10,437 nucleotides of DNA, taken from NCBI GenBank assembly GCA_947165405.1, contig CAMVAG010000060.1, forward strand, positions 1-10,437, written 5' to 3'. The translations under genes were made by a program, and so were the position numbers. This DNA comes from an uncultured Selenomonadales bacterium (GTDB lineage: Bacteria; Bacillota; Negativicutes; Selenomonadales; Selenomonadaceae). The notes beneath the pieces are model-generated. The model did no database searches. It had not been told where the DNA came from and was given only the letters and a program-made list of their open reading frames with translations. Shown here in pieces: positions 1-6,466 of the stretch. Positions within the stretch are counted from its first letter, which is position 1; each line of letters opens with the position of its first letter.

Positions 1-432
1 AAAAATCGCGGCGGTCACCAAATGGAGCGGCTTGTCGAAAAATTTTTGCACGAGGCGGGCGTCACTTATCATAAGGAAATGTATCTTGCCGAAGTGGAAA
101 AAATTTTCGGGCTTGACTTGTCGGCAATATCAGCGGCGGGAACTTCGACCAAACGCTTTGATTTTGTCGTCGAGGCGGCGAATAAAATTTTCGGTATCGA
201 GACGAATTTTTACACCGGCGGCGGTTCCAAGCTCAATGAGACTGCGCGAAGTTATAAATTGATTGCCGAAGAGTCAAGAGATATTGAAGGCTTTGAGTTC
301 GTGTGGATAACCGACGGCAACGGTTGGAAATCTGCGCGGCGGAATTTGAAAGGAACTTTTCTTGCCCTTGATATGCTGTATAATATTCGCGACTTGGAGG
401 ACGGAATTTTTTTGGAGTTATTCAATGATTGA
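1..432 (+). CDS. DpnII/MboI-type type II restriction endonuclease, C-terminal part (5' end outside window)
   Basis: Type II restriction enzymes of the DpnII/MboI family cut at GATC. The frame is open from base 1, and seven codons precede the first visible Met at 22, so the gene begins upstream; about 143 residues are visible, roughly half of the usual length for the family. Counting from the Met at 22, the family signature is clear: KRFDF with Asp47, then GIETNFY with Glu60, then GGGSKLNETARSYK (66-79) and the tail WITDGNGWKSARRNL. Asp47 and Glu60 fit the acidic positions of a PD-(D/E)xK-like nuclease core, with Asn in the usual Lys place. The gene ends at TGA 430-432. A partner GATC adenine methyltransferase would be expected upstream but is not in view. 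The window lacks GATC sites, which fits the predicted specificity. Family call is strong; activity and exact specificity are inferred. Confidence 0.9.
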   Translation, partial: KNRGGHQMERLVEKFLHEAGVTYHKEMYLAEVEKIFGLDLSAISAAGTSTKRFDFVVEAANKIFGIETNFYTGGGSKLNETARSYKLIAEESRDIEGFEFVWITDGNGWKSARRNLKGTFLALDMLYNIRDLEDGIFLELFND

Positions 433-514
433 ACGAGTAGAAATTTTGGGCGGCAACGTGACGTTGCATCCAATGTGGTCGAATAAAGTTTTTAATTGGA
501 GTTTTTTACATTGA
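425..514 (+). other. Short ORF (29 codons) repeating the wecG start; probable remnant
   Basis: An ATG at 425 overlaps the end of the restriction gene (ATGATTGA) and opens a 29-codon frame ending at TGA 512-514. Its first residues, MIERVEILG, nearly match the start of the downstream glycosyltransferase (MIERIEILG). After that the frame shows no resemblance to the glycosyltransferase or to anything I recognise. It could be translated by coupling to the restriction gene, but it looks like a duplicated 5' fragment of wecG left at the junction. I do not call it a functional gene. Confidence 0.4.
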
Positions 515-538
515 TTGAACGAATAGAAATTTTGGGCG
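426..538 (+). repeat. 27-bp direct repeat, two copies 86 bp apart (426-452 and 512-538)
   Basis: The 27 bases at 426-452 recur at 512-538 with a single G/A difference. The downstream copy encodes the N terminus of the WecG/TagA protein; the upstream copy follows immediately on the end of the restriction gene. The 59 bases between the copies hold a 15-base palindrome and the wecG ribosome site. This pattern fits a junction duplication made when the restriction locus arrived next to wecG, or a local tandem duplication that has since decayed. Confidence 0.8.
453..467. promoter_or_regulatory. 15-bp palindrome GCAACGTGACGTTGC (possible operator)
   Basis: Two perfect 7-base arms (453-459 and 461-467) flank a single central base. 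There is no T-run after it, so it is not a terminator. It lies 44 bases before the TTG start of wecG and 21 bases after the restriction gene stop. The size and symmetry suit a dimeric protein-binding site, but no regulator is visible here and no convincing -35/-10 pair could be placed beside it. Confidence 0.3.
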
Positions 539-1242
539 TGAAGGTCGACGCGGTGACGATGGCTCAAGCGGTCGAGCGAGTGGAAAATTTAATCGCGGGA
601 AAAAAATCTTCACTGGTTGCGACGGCGAACGCGGAAATGCTTTTGAACGCGACGCACGACGCCGAATTGAAAAAAATTTTGAACGCGGCAGACTTGGTTG
701 TCCCTGACGGCGCGGGAACTGTTTGGGCAGCACGACATTTGGGAAAGCACATGCCCGAACGCGTTGCCGGTGCCGATTTGGTTCAAGAGGTCATGAAGAT
801 TGCGCCTGCGCGGGACATAAAATTTTTCTTGTTCGGAGCCGCGCCCGGTATCGCCGACAAAGCCAAATTAAAAGCCGAAGCACTCTATCCCGGAATAAAA
901 ATCGTCGGGACACGCAACGGCTACTTCAAGCCCGAAGATGAGCCCGAAATTATTTCGCAGATAAAAAATTCTCGCGCCGATATTTTACTTGCGGCACTGG
1001 GCGTCCCCAAGCAGGAGAAATGGCTTTTCAAATACAAAGACGAAATTCAAATCCCCGTGTCAATCGGCGTCGGCGGAACTTTTGATGTTATGGCGGGTGT
1101 CGTCAAGCGTGCGCCGCTTTGGATGCAAAAGGCTCGTCTCGAATGGCTCTTCCGTGCAATGTTGCAACCTTCCCGCGCAGGAAGATTGCTTGCCCTGCCA
1201 AAGTTCGTCTGGAAAGTTCACAAGCAGAAAATTAGCTGTTAG
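511..1242 (+). CDS. wecG: WecG/TagA/CpsF family glycosyltransferase (N-acetylmannosaminyltransferase type)
   Basis: This GT26-family enzyme moves an N-acetyl-mannosamine-type sugar from a UDP donor onto a polyprenyl-diphosphate-linked GlcNAc on the inner face of the membrane, an early step in wall or surface polymer synthesis. The family pattern is complete: TANAEML (38-44, usual TPNPEML), VPDGAGTVWAAR (63-74) with Asp65 at the catalytic base position, PERVAGADL, FLFGAAPG, ALGVPKQEKWL, and the C-terminal IGVGGTFDVMAG and RAPLWMQKARLEWLFR. The length of 243 residues is normal. I place the start at TTG 511 because GGAG at 498-501 lies 9 bases before it and the N terminus then begins MIERIEILG as in relatives; an in-frame TTG at 496 falls inside that ribosome site. 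The last codons lie in an AGCTG-type repeat. The exact sugar cannot be read from sequence. Followed at 53 bases by psd. Confidence 0.93.
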   Translation: MIERIEILGVKVDAVTMAQAVERVENLIAGKKSSLVATANAEMLLNATHDAELKKILNAADLVVPDGAGTVWAARHLGKHMPERVAGADLVQEVMKIAPARDIKFFLFGAAPGIADKAKLKAEALYPGIKIVGTRNGYFKPEDEPEIISQIKNSRADILLAALGVPKQEKWLFKYKDEIQIPVSIGVGGTFDVMAGVVKRAPLWMQKARLEWLFRAMLQPSRAGRLLALPKFVWKVHKQKISC

Positions 1243-1276
1243 CTGTCAGCTTTTTAATTCCCAATTCCCAATTGAT
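1234..1276 (+). repeat. AGCTG-type and AATTCCC-type short tandem repeats at the wecG 3' end
   Basis: TTAGCTG occurs twice in a row (1232-1245), then GTCAGC, then CCCAATT repeats at 1261-1273. The same TTAGCTG/CAGC words recur densely at 5634-5706 and in part at 5178-5192. The repeat encodes the last codons and stop of wecG and runs up to the psd ribosome site, so it shapes the junction between the two genes. No clear terminator is seen. Confidence 0.5.
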
Positions 1277-1295
1277 AAAACGGAGCGTGAAAGTT

Positions 1296-1925
1296 TTGAG
1301 CATAATCAAAGAGGGATTTTATTTTGCGGGCGTCGCGCTTCTTATCGCGCTGTTTCTCGGCTTGGCGGTTCATCCCTACGCCGCGATTTTGCCCGCCGTC
1401 CTCGCCTGCTATTGCATTTATTTTTTCAGAAACCCCAATCGGAAAATCCCTGCCGACGAAAATTTAATCGTCTCGCCCGCCGACGGAACTGTCCAAGATG
1501 TTGTCGACGTTGAGAGCGATGATTTTGTCAAGTCGTCGCCCTGCCGCAAGGTCGTAATTTTTTTGTCGGTCTTCGATGTTCATGTCAACCGCAGTCCCAT
1601 TGCCGGCGAAATTAAAATTCAAAAGTACGTCTGTGGAAGATTTCGCCCCGCCTACAAAGATTCGGTCGGCTTCGAAAACGAACGCCACCTTATCGGCATT
1701 GAAAACGGAAAACTTCGCGTGACGGTCACTCAAGTCGCGGGAATTTTGGCGCGGCGAATTGTCAGCTGGGTTACCCTCGACGATAAACTTGAGAAGGGCG
1801 AACTTTACGGCTTGATTCGTTTCGGCTCGTGCACGGAATTGGTCGTGCCCGATAACGTTGAGATTCTGGTTAAAAAGGGCGATAAGGTTCGCGGCGGCGA
1901 ATCGATTATCGGAAAAATTAATTAG
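1296..1925 (+). CDS. psd: Phosphatidylserine decarboxylase proenzyme, short (Psd-A-like) form
   Basis: This enzyme removes CO2 from phosphatidylserine to make phosphatidylethanolamine at the cytoplasmic membrane. The proenzyme cuts itself at a Gly-Ser bond, and the Ser becomes the pyruvoyl group. The visible plan fits: a hydrophobic N terminus with two membrane-embedded stretches (about residues 7-42), FFRNPNRKIP, then SPADGTV (Asp63), FLSVFDVHVNRSP (His96) and LIRFGSCTEL (cleavage before Ser178, TCG at 1827), giving the Asp/His/Ser triad. Most relatives I know have Arg or Thr-like residues after that Ser; Cys here is a small oddity. About 209 residues is normal for the short form. I choose TTG at 1296 because CGGAG (1281-1285) lies 10 bases before it and the N terminus then matches relatives; in-frame TTG 1272 and GTG 1287 are poorly placed. 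Phosphatidylserine synthase is not in the window. Transcription probably ends at the terminator at 2069-2104. Confidence 0.92.
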   Translation: MSIIKEGFYFAGVALLIALFLGLAVHPYAAILPAVLACYCIYFFRNPNRKIPADENLIVSPADGTVQDVVDVESDDFVKSSPCRKVVIFLSVFDVHVNRSPIAGEIKIQKYVCGRFRPAYKDSVGFENERHLIGIENGKLRVTVTQVAGILARRIVSWVTLDDKLEKGELYGLIRFGSCTELVVPDNVEILVKKGDKVRGGESIIGKIN

Positions 1926-1929
1926 AGCG

Positions 1930-2055
1930 TGTTGGTAAAGTCAAAAAGTAGCGGGAAGTAAAAGCCCGGCCGTCACGGATGACGCAGCAAAAGAGAAGTA
2001 GAAGAAAACCGCAAAAGAAAAGTAGAAGAAATTTTTAAAAAGTAATTTACCAACA
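1930..2055. repeat. 126-bp element bounded by perfect 10-bp inverted repeats
   Basis: TGTTGGTAAA (1930-1939) is mirrored exactly by TTTACCAACA (2046-2055). Inside are a small hairpin (CGTCA-CGGA-TGACG, 1971-1984) and two 21-base purine-rich direct repeats at 1987-2007 and 2011-2031 that differ at one base and have a 24-base period. The element starts 5 bases after the psd stop. No target-site duplication is obvious. It could be a miniature inverted-repeat element, or part of a 3' untranslated structure in which the arms pair. No protein reading is convincing. Confidence 0.45.
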
Positions 2056-2068
2056 GCCCCCAGACGAT

Positions 2069-2104
2069 AAAAATCCTCCGGCACAAAGTCGGAGGTTTTT
2101 TTTT
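2069..2104. terminator. Bidirectional intrinsic terminator between psd and trkH
   Basis: CCTCCG (2075-2080) pairs with CGGAGG (2090-2095) around a 9-base loop. Nine Ts follow on the plus strand (2096-2104), and a run of As precedes the stem, which reads as a T-run on the minus strand. It lies between the psd 3' end and the 3' end of the minus-strand trkH operon, so it can serve both converging units. Confidence 0.88.
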
Positions 2105-2116
2105 GTGTGAAAATTT

Positions 2117-3577
2117 TTACCAGCTCTTTGACTTGTCCCAAAATGACGGACTGAACAGCGCAAGCACCGTGAAAATTTCCAGGCGGCTCAAAAACATGAA
2201 ACCGCACGCGCAGAGTTTGCTGAAGTCGGGCAACAAGCTGTAACCGCTCGTCGCGCCCTCAATGCCGAAGCCCGGCCCGACACTCGCCATCGTCGAAACG
2301 CTCACGCTGATTGAATCCACGAAGTCTATCCCGTCAAACATCATCACCGCCGCGAACAACACATCCAACACGACGACCGCAAAGAAAAACTTCGCCGCGC
2401 CGTAGACAACATCCTCGTCAATCGGGCGACCGCTCAACGTCACTTGGCTGATTAAGTTCGGATGAATTTTTTGGCGAACAATCAGCGCAACGAACTTGAA
2501 CAGCAAAATGATTCGCGCAACTTTCAAGCCGCCCGCCGTCGAACCTGCACAGCCTCCCAAAAACATCGTCATCATTAAAAACGCTTTGCTCAACGGAGGA
2601 TAGGTGTCAAAGTCGTGAGCCACAAAGCCCGTCGTCGAACTCAAACTTGACACGTGAAAAATCGCCGCCCTTGCCGCCGTCTCAATGTCTATTCCTTTTT
2701 CAAAAAACAAATCGACCGCGACAGCCGCCGAAGCCAACGCAACTATCATCAAATACGTTCGGAACTCCGTGTTCTTGAAAATGGTGCCGATACCTCTTCG
2801 GAAAGCCACGACATACATTGCGAAGCTCCCGCTTGATACGACCATGAAGAACGCCATGCAATATTCCAAGTAAGCGTTGCCGTATTCGCTGACCGTCCCG
2901 TTGTAAATTCCGTAGCCGCCCGTTGCTATCGTCGTCATTGCGTGATTAATCGAGGCGAAAGGATTCAGCCCGCACAAAAAATAACTCACCGCACAAATTA
3001 TCGTCAACGCCACGTAAACAGAGAAGAGGGCTTTTGCGTTGTCACGTATGCGAGGCATTTGTCGTTCCTTTGTCGGACCGGTCGTTTCAGCTTTCAAGAT
3101 GTGCATGCCGCCGCGCCCGAATTGAGGCATTATCGCCATGAAGATTACGACGATTCCCAAGCCGCCGAACCAATTCGACATGCTCCGCCAAAGCAAAATA
3201 CTTCGCGGCAAAATTTCAACGTCTTCAATGACCGTCGCGCCCGTCCCCGAAAAGCCCGATACCGATTCAACCAAGCTGTCGAGGAAATTTAAATAGCCGC
3301 CCGCAAAATACGGAACGAGTCCCAAGATTGAAATCAACAGCCAGCCCAAGCCGGTTATCGCAATGCCTTCGCGTATTCCGAGATTGTCTTTGTCTTGCAG
3401 CCCGCCGAAACGCTCAAGTTCAAACGTCACCGCGAGGCACAAAAATATCGACAGCAGGAAAGCCGCCGCCCCGTTGAATTCTTTTTCAATCACCGCGAGG
3501 AGGAATGGCGGTATCATTGCCGCGCCGCAAAACAATGTCAAGTAGCCGAGCAAACTTGAAACGATTCGTCTGTTCAT
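2117..3577 (-). CDS. trkH: TrkH-type potassium uptake channel subunit (canonical copy)
   Basis: TrkH is the membrane channel of the Trk K+ uptake system, normally gated by the cytoplasmic NAD(H)/nucleotide-binding ring TrkA. The 486 residues show four P-loop repeats, each with the filter glycine: SGFSGTGATVI (107-117), TTIATGGYG (215-223), SLSSTTGFV (311-319) and MASVGPGFG (430-438). Family landmarks NWFGGLGIVV (135-144), the GGMHILKAETTGP loop, GGCAGSTAGGLK (341-352) and SRLEIFTVLALF near the C terminus are present. The protein is hydrophobic throughout. The ATG at 3577 gives a family-like N terminus but has no good ribosome site of its own; an 8-codon mini-ORF with a perfect AAGGAG overlaps it by 4 bases, so translation is probably coupled. 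It is the last gene of a minus-strand operon and ends beside the bidirectional terminator. No trkA lies in the window. Confidence 0.93.
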   Translation of the reverse strand: MNRRIVSSLLGYLTLFCGAAMIPPFLLAVIEKEFNGAAAFLLSIFLCLAVTFELERFGGLQDKDNLGIREGIAITGLGWLLISILGLVPYFAGGYLNFLDSLVESVSGFSGTGATVIEDVEILPRSILLWRSMSNWFGGLGIVVIFMAIMPQFGRGGMHILKAETTGPTKERQMPRIRDNAKALFSVYVALTIICAVSYFLCGLNPFASINHAMTTIATGGYGIYNGTVSEYGNAYLEYCMAFFMVVSSGSFAMYVVAFRRGIGTIFKNTEFRTYLMIVALASAAVAVDLFFEKGIDIETAARAAIFHVSSLSSTTGFVAHDFDTYPPLSKAFLMMTMFLGGCAGSTAGGLKVARIILLFKFVALIVRQKIHPNLISQVTLSGRPIDEDVVYGAAKFFFAVVVLDVLFAAVMMFDGIDFVDSISVSVSTMASVGPGFGIEGATSGYSLLPDFSKLCACGFMFLSRLEIFTVLALFSPSFWDKSKSW

Positions 3578-3600
3578 TTTTCGGTGCTTGCCTTTAACAT
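3574..3600 (-). CDS. 8-codon mini-ORF (MLKASTEK) overlapping the trkH start
   Basis: On the minus strand AAGGAG (3615-3610) stands 9 bases before an ATG at 3600. The frame reads MLKASTEK and stops at TGA 3576-3574, which overlaps the trkH ATG (3577-3575) as ATGA. It begins 20 bases after the stop of the upstream trkH paralog. The frame is not that of trkH, and no upstream in-frame start for trkH was found. The likely role is translational coupling, or a short leader setting the level of the downstream TrkH. The peptide itself is unlikely to matter. Translation is inferred from the ribosome site only. Confidence 0.5.
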   Translation of the reverse strand: MLKASTEK

Positions 3601-3619
3601 AAAAATTTTCTCCTTACAC

Positions 3620-5152
3620 TTACCAATTACTCTTCTTGCGACGAAACCTCATGCCCGCGACGGCGATAAGCAACGCAAAAATTTCCAGCCGCCCGACAAT
3701 CAGAATAATCATGCAAAAAATTTTCCCGAACTCCGACAAAGCTCTGAAGTTATCGGCGTCGCACAATCCGGGCAAGTTCCCGACGTTCGAGAGGCACGCA
3801 ACAGACATTGATACGGCTTCGGAAAAAGTGGGACCCGCGAAACTCAAGACCGCCGCGCAGATAAACATCGTCACGAGCGCGAGGAAGAAGAAGCCCAAAA
3901 TTCTTCCGACGGTTTTCATCGGGACGGGAATATCGCCGACGCGAATGGCAGTCATCATGCGCGGGTGAATCGTCTTGCGAACTTCCGCCGCCGTGATTTT
4001 TATCAAGACAATCAGCCGAATGATTTTGAAGCCGCCCGTGACCGAGCCGATACAGCCGCCCGTGACCGTCATAAGGAAGATAAAAAATCTGTCGAAGGCA
4101 TGAGCCGCCCCCGCGCTGTCGTCGAGTACAATGCCGGTTGTGCTCACGAAAGAAACGACATAGAAGAGCGATTCGCGAAAGGCAGCGTTGCCGTCGAAGT
4201 AAAGCCCTTGAATGAAGAGTCGGAACATCAAAATCCACACGGCAAAAATAATCGTCAAGTACAAAACCATCGTCTCTTCGTTCGCGAGGACGAGTTTTAA
4301 GTTGCCGATAATCGTTCGTTTGAGGCGCAGGAAATATTGTTTGAGGCGCGTGAAGTAATTCAAGCCGAATTCGATACGCGGCGGGAGCAAAGTATAAATG
4401 ACGCGATAATAGAGGAGGAAATTTCCGCAGGCGAGGAGCATTGCAAAGACAGCGGCATATTCGACGTAAATAGTTTCGTAGTCGGGAAAAAATTTTCCGC
4501 CGCCCGTCGAGATACAACGCATTGCCATAAGCAACGAATCCCACGAGTTGAGACCCGCCAACTTGAATGCAGCGAAACTTATCGCGGTCAAGGTTGCGTA
4601 AACTTTAATCACGCGGACGCTCATCAAATTCATTTGCCCGATAATCGAACTGAAGCCTTGCCCGCCCTGCAAGCTCAAAGAAATTCCGAAGCAGCCGCTC
4701 ACTTCGGGCAAGACAGTCACGAGCATAATCAAAAACAGCAGCGAGCCGAGCCACATCAAACAGCTTTGCCAGATTATCAAAAGATAAGGCGCGTCGTCCG
4801 GGAGGATTGACAGCCCCGCCGAAGTCAAATCGCCGACGGTTTCGAGGAGCGCGTCGAACGGTTCGAGCCAACCCGTCAATGCAAACGGCAGGCACCCGAA
4901 GATTGCGAGTATCGGATACATGATTAAAATTGCGGCAGCCGATTCGACGACGGGCGCGCGTTGAAATCTTCCGACGCCCAACTTAAAGAAAGCTGTTCCT
5001 GCAGCGATTGATATGCCGCCTATTGCCATGAAAAAAATTGTCGTGTCGAGTGCGCCCAATTCAATCAAAGCGTAGGCAATCGGCAAGATGAGAGTTGCCG
5101 CGAAAGTCAGCAACGCTTGGCTTTGGATTCGCAAAATCATTTTGAAGTTCAT
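3620..5152 (-). CDS. trkH: Divergent TrkH-family potassium transporter subunit (second copy)
   Basis: A second TrkH-like membrane protein of 510 residues lies directly upstream of the canonical one. It keeps the four-repeat plan and a glycine in each filter loop: GDLTSAGLS (107-115), CISTGGGKF (213-221), SFVSTTGIV (334-342) and LSNVGNLPG (454-462), plus GGCIGSVTGGFK (365-376) and GRLEIFALL near the C terminus. The first and fourth loops depart clearly from the usual TTGAT-like and NVGPG-like forms. A long basic loop (about 259-291) interrupts the middle of the protein. CGGAG lies 6 bases before the ATG at 5152. It is preceded at about 37 bases by a small membrane protein gene and followed by trkH, with only the mini-ORF between. 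It may transport K+ or Na+ with altered selectivity, or pair with the other copy; neither can be decided from sequence. Confidence 0.85.
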   Translation of the reverse strand: MNFKMILRIQSQALLTFAATLILPIAYALIELGALDTTIFFMAIGGISIAAGTAFFKLGVGRFQRAPVVESAAAILIMYPILAIFGCLPFALTGWLEPFDALLETVGDLTSAGLSILPDDAPYLLIIWQSCLMWLGSLLFLIMLVTVLPEVSGCFGISLSLQGGQGFSSIIGQMNLMSVRVIKVYATLTAISFAAFKLAGLNSWDSLLMAMRCISTGGGKFFPDYETIYVEYAAVFAMLLACGNFLLYYRVIYTLLPPRIEFGLNYFTRLKQYFLRLKRTIIGNLKLVLANEETMVLYLTIIFAVWILMFRLFIQGLYFDGNAAFRESLFYVVSFVSTTGIVLDDSAGAAHAFDRFFIFLMTVTGGCIGSVTGGFKIIRLIVLIKITAAEVRKTIHPRMMTAIRVGDIPVPMKTVGRILGFFFLALVTMFICAAVLSFAGPTFSEAVSMSVACLSNVGNLPGLCDADNFRALSEFGKIFCMIILIVGRLEIFALLIAVAGMRFRRKKSNW

Positions 5153-5189
5153 GAGAGACTCCGCGAAAAAATTTTTTAACAGCCGGCAG

Positions 5190-5579
5190 CTAAAAATGGA
5201 AATGGTTCATCATTTTTTCGGTTAAGGATTTGGCGTCGTCATTTTTGTGTTCGAGGAGATATTCGAGCGTGTGGACGTTGAAGAAAGAAGTTATCGGGAC
5301 GTAGCGATTATATTTTCGAAAGTCGCCCCACTTCATGAGCTTTGCATGGAGTTTGGAAATGTCGCGTTTGGTTGCGTTGTGCCGTTTGAGAATTCTCTTG
5401 AGCAATACGTCGTCGCTTATCGCCTCAAAAATTTCTTCAATGAGCTTTGGATTATTTTTGTCGTTCTCGTATTTTTCAATGAGCGCGACGGAGGCTCGTG
5501 ACATGCGCATTGAGCGGCGTATCGCGAAAACGAAATAGACGACCAGCGCGACGAAGAGGATGTCCAAAAAAATATTCAT
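5190..5579 (-). CDS. Small single-span membrane protein of unknown function, trkH operon
   Basis: I do not recognise this 129-residue protein. It begins with one hydrophobic segment (about residues 2-20, NIFLDILFVALVVYFVFA), followed at once by Arg-rich RRSMRMSR, which predicts an outside-N, inside-C topology. The rest is a charged, mostly helical-looking cytoplasmic domain with many Lys and Glu, then KWGDFRKYNRYVPITSFFN and a tail ending HFHF. I chose ATG 5579 because GGAG stands 8 bases before it; a longer frame from 5627 lacks such a site and would put 16 polar residues ahead of the anchor. It lies about 37 bases upstream of the divergent trkH on the same strand, so it is probably first in that operon and may be an accessory or regulatory partner. 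That role is inferred from position only. Confidence 0.75.
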   Translation of the reverse strand: MNIFLDILFVALVVYFVFAIRRSMRMSRASVALIEKYENDKNNPKLIEEIFEAISDDVLLKRILKRHNATKRDISKLHAKLMKWGDFRKYNRYVPITSFFNVHTLEYLLEHKNDDAKSLTEKMMNHFHF

Positions 5580-5633
5580 GATTGATTCTCCACAGTTTAA
5601 AAATTTTTTTGCTTGTGCTATTATCATTCAAAA

Positions 5634-5707
5634 AAGCTTTCAGCTTTTAGCTTTCAGCTTTCAGAAAAATTATCCTGACAGCTGAAAGCTGATACCTGAC
5701 AGCTAAA
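5634..5707. repeat. AGCTTTCAG/CTGACAGCT repeat cluster forming a 16-bp-stem hairpin
   Basis: AGCTTTCAGC-like units repeat from 5634 to 5664, then appear inverted from 5675 to 5705. The arms 5649-5664 and 5675-5690 pair over 16 bases with one mismatch around a 10-base loop. No T-run follows on the plus strand; on the minus strand further units and then six Ts follow the stem. It fills most of the 175-base gap between the divergent trkH and cobI operons. It belongs to the same word family as the repeats near 1234 and 5180. A structural or insulating role is possible. Confidence 0.65.
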
Positions 5708-5754
5708 TTGTATGAGCAATGTCGTAATAATATCACAGCTAAGGAGCAAAAGAA

Positions 5755-6465
5755 ATGAATTATCTTGGAACTTTTTACGGCATAGGCGTGGGGCCGGGCG
5801 ACCCCGAACTTTTGACGGTCAAGGCGATTAATGCGCTGAAGAAAATCGACGTTTTAATCGCGCCGAAGACCGAGAAAAAATCTGACAGCGTTGCCTTGAG
5901 TATCGCGCAACCTTATCTGAAATCCGGCGTCGAAATAATTTATCAGACCTTCCCGATGGTCAAAGACTTTGCGGAAGAGACCGAGACTTTCGAGGCGAAC
6001 AAGGAGGAAATTTTAAACGAACTGCGCGGCGGAAAAAATGTTGGCTTCGCGACTTTGGGCGACCCGATGTTTTTCAGCACGTACATTTACATTTTCCGAC
6101 TGCTTAAACCTGCGGGCGTGAAGATAGTGACGATACCGGGTGTGCCTGCGTTTTTGGCGATAGCCGCTCAAATCGGAAGACCTCTTGCATACGGCAACGA
6201 CATCTTGACGATAATCCCTGCGACCGCCGAACTTGACGCGATAAAAAATTTTCTCGACAAAGCCGACGCGACTGTCCTCATGAAAGTTTACAAAAACTTC
6301 CCCGAAGTCGTCGACGCCCTCAAAGCTCACGGCATGATTGACGAGGCGATTTTGGTCAGCCGTTGCGGACTCGACGACGAAAAAATTATCACGGACGTTG
6401 CCGCGCACAAGGACGAGCATTTGAATTATCTTTCGACGATTTTAACGAGAAGGAATCACGATTGA
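5755..6465 (+). CDS. cobI: Precorrin-2 / cobalt-factor II C20-methyltransferase
   Basis: This SAM-dependent enzyme methylates C20 of precorrin-2, or of cobalt-sirohydrochlorin in the anaerobic route (where it is called CbiL), in cobalamin corrin-ring synthesis in the cytoplasm. The 236 residues match the tetrapyrrole methylase fold: GIGVGPGDPELLTVKA (9-24), VLIAPKT, the loop GFATLGDPMFFSTY (about 98-111), and VTIPGVPAF (about 126-134), with MKVYKNF in the C-terminal half. AAGGAG (5741-5746) lies 8 bases before the ATG. It heads a tight operon: the next gene starts 1 base after its stop. No cobalamin riboswitch is evident in the 175 bases upstream. Other cobalamin genes are not in view, so the choice between the aerobic and anaerobic substrate is open; an anaerobe would favour the CbiL role. 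Confidence 0.92.
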   Translation: MNYLGTFYGIGVGPGDPELLTVKAINALKKIDVLIAPKTEKKSDSVALSIAQPYLKSGVEIIYQTFPMVKDFAEETETFEANKEEILNELRGGKNVGFATLGDPMFFSTYIYIFRLLKPAGVKIVTIPGVPAFLAIAAQIGRPLAYGNDILTIIPATAELDAIKNFLDKADATVLMKVYKNFPEVVDALKAHGMIDEAILVSRCGLDDEKIITDVAAHKDEHLNYLSTILTRRNHD

Positions 6466-6466
6466 T

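Noticed and set aside
496..510. TTG at 496 as wecG start
   Set aside because: It falls on the ribosome-binding sequence for TTG 511 and adds residues not typical of the family.
989..1513. Plus-strand ORF of 174 codons across the wecG-psd junction
   Set aside because: It overlaps two well-supported genes in a different frame and has shadow-like Arg/Ser-rich composition.
1941..2207. Minus-strand ORF with repeated FFYFSFA
   Set aside because: The repeated residues are only the translation of the purine-rich DNA repeats, and the frame runs through the terminator and the trkH 3' end.
3750..4544. Long minus-strand ORF of 264 codons in another frame
   Set aside because: It lies wholly inside the divergent trkH on the same strand, is rich in Arg, Cys and His, and has no family-like motif; it is a frame shadow.
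5649..5690. Strong hairpin as a simple terminator
   Set aside because: No T-run follows on the plus strand, and on the minus strand it precedes rather than follows a gene; better described as a repeat.
5580..5754. Cobalamin riboswitch upstream of cobI
   Set aside because: The gap is short, filled mostly by AGCT repeats, and no B12-box-like sequence was seen.
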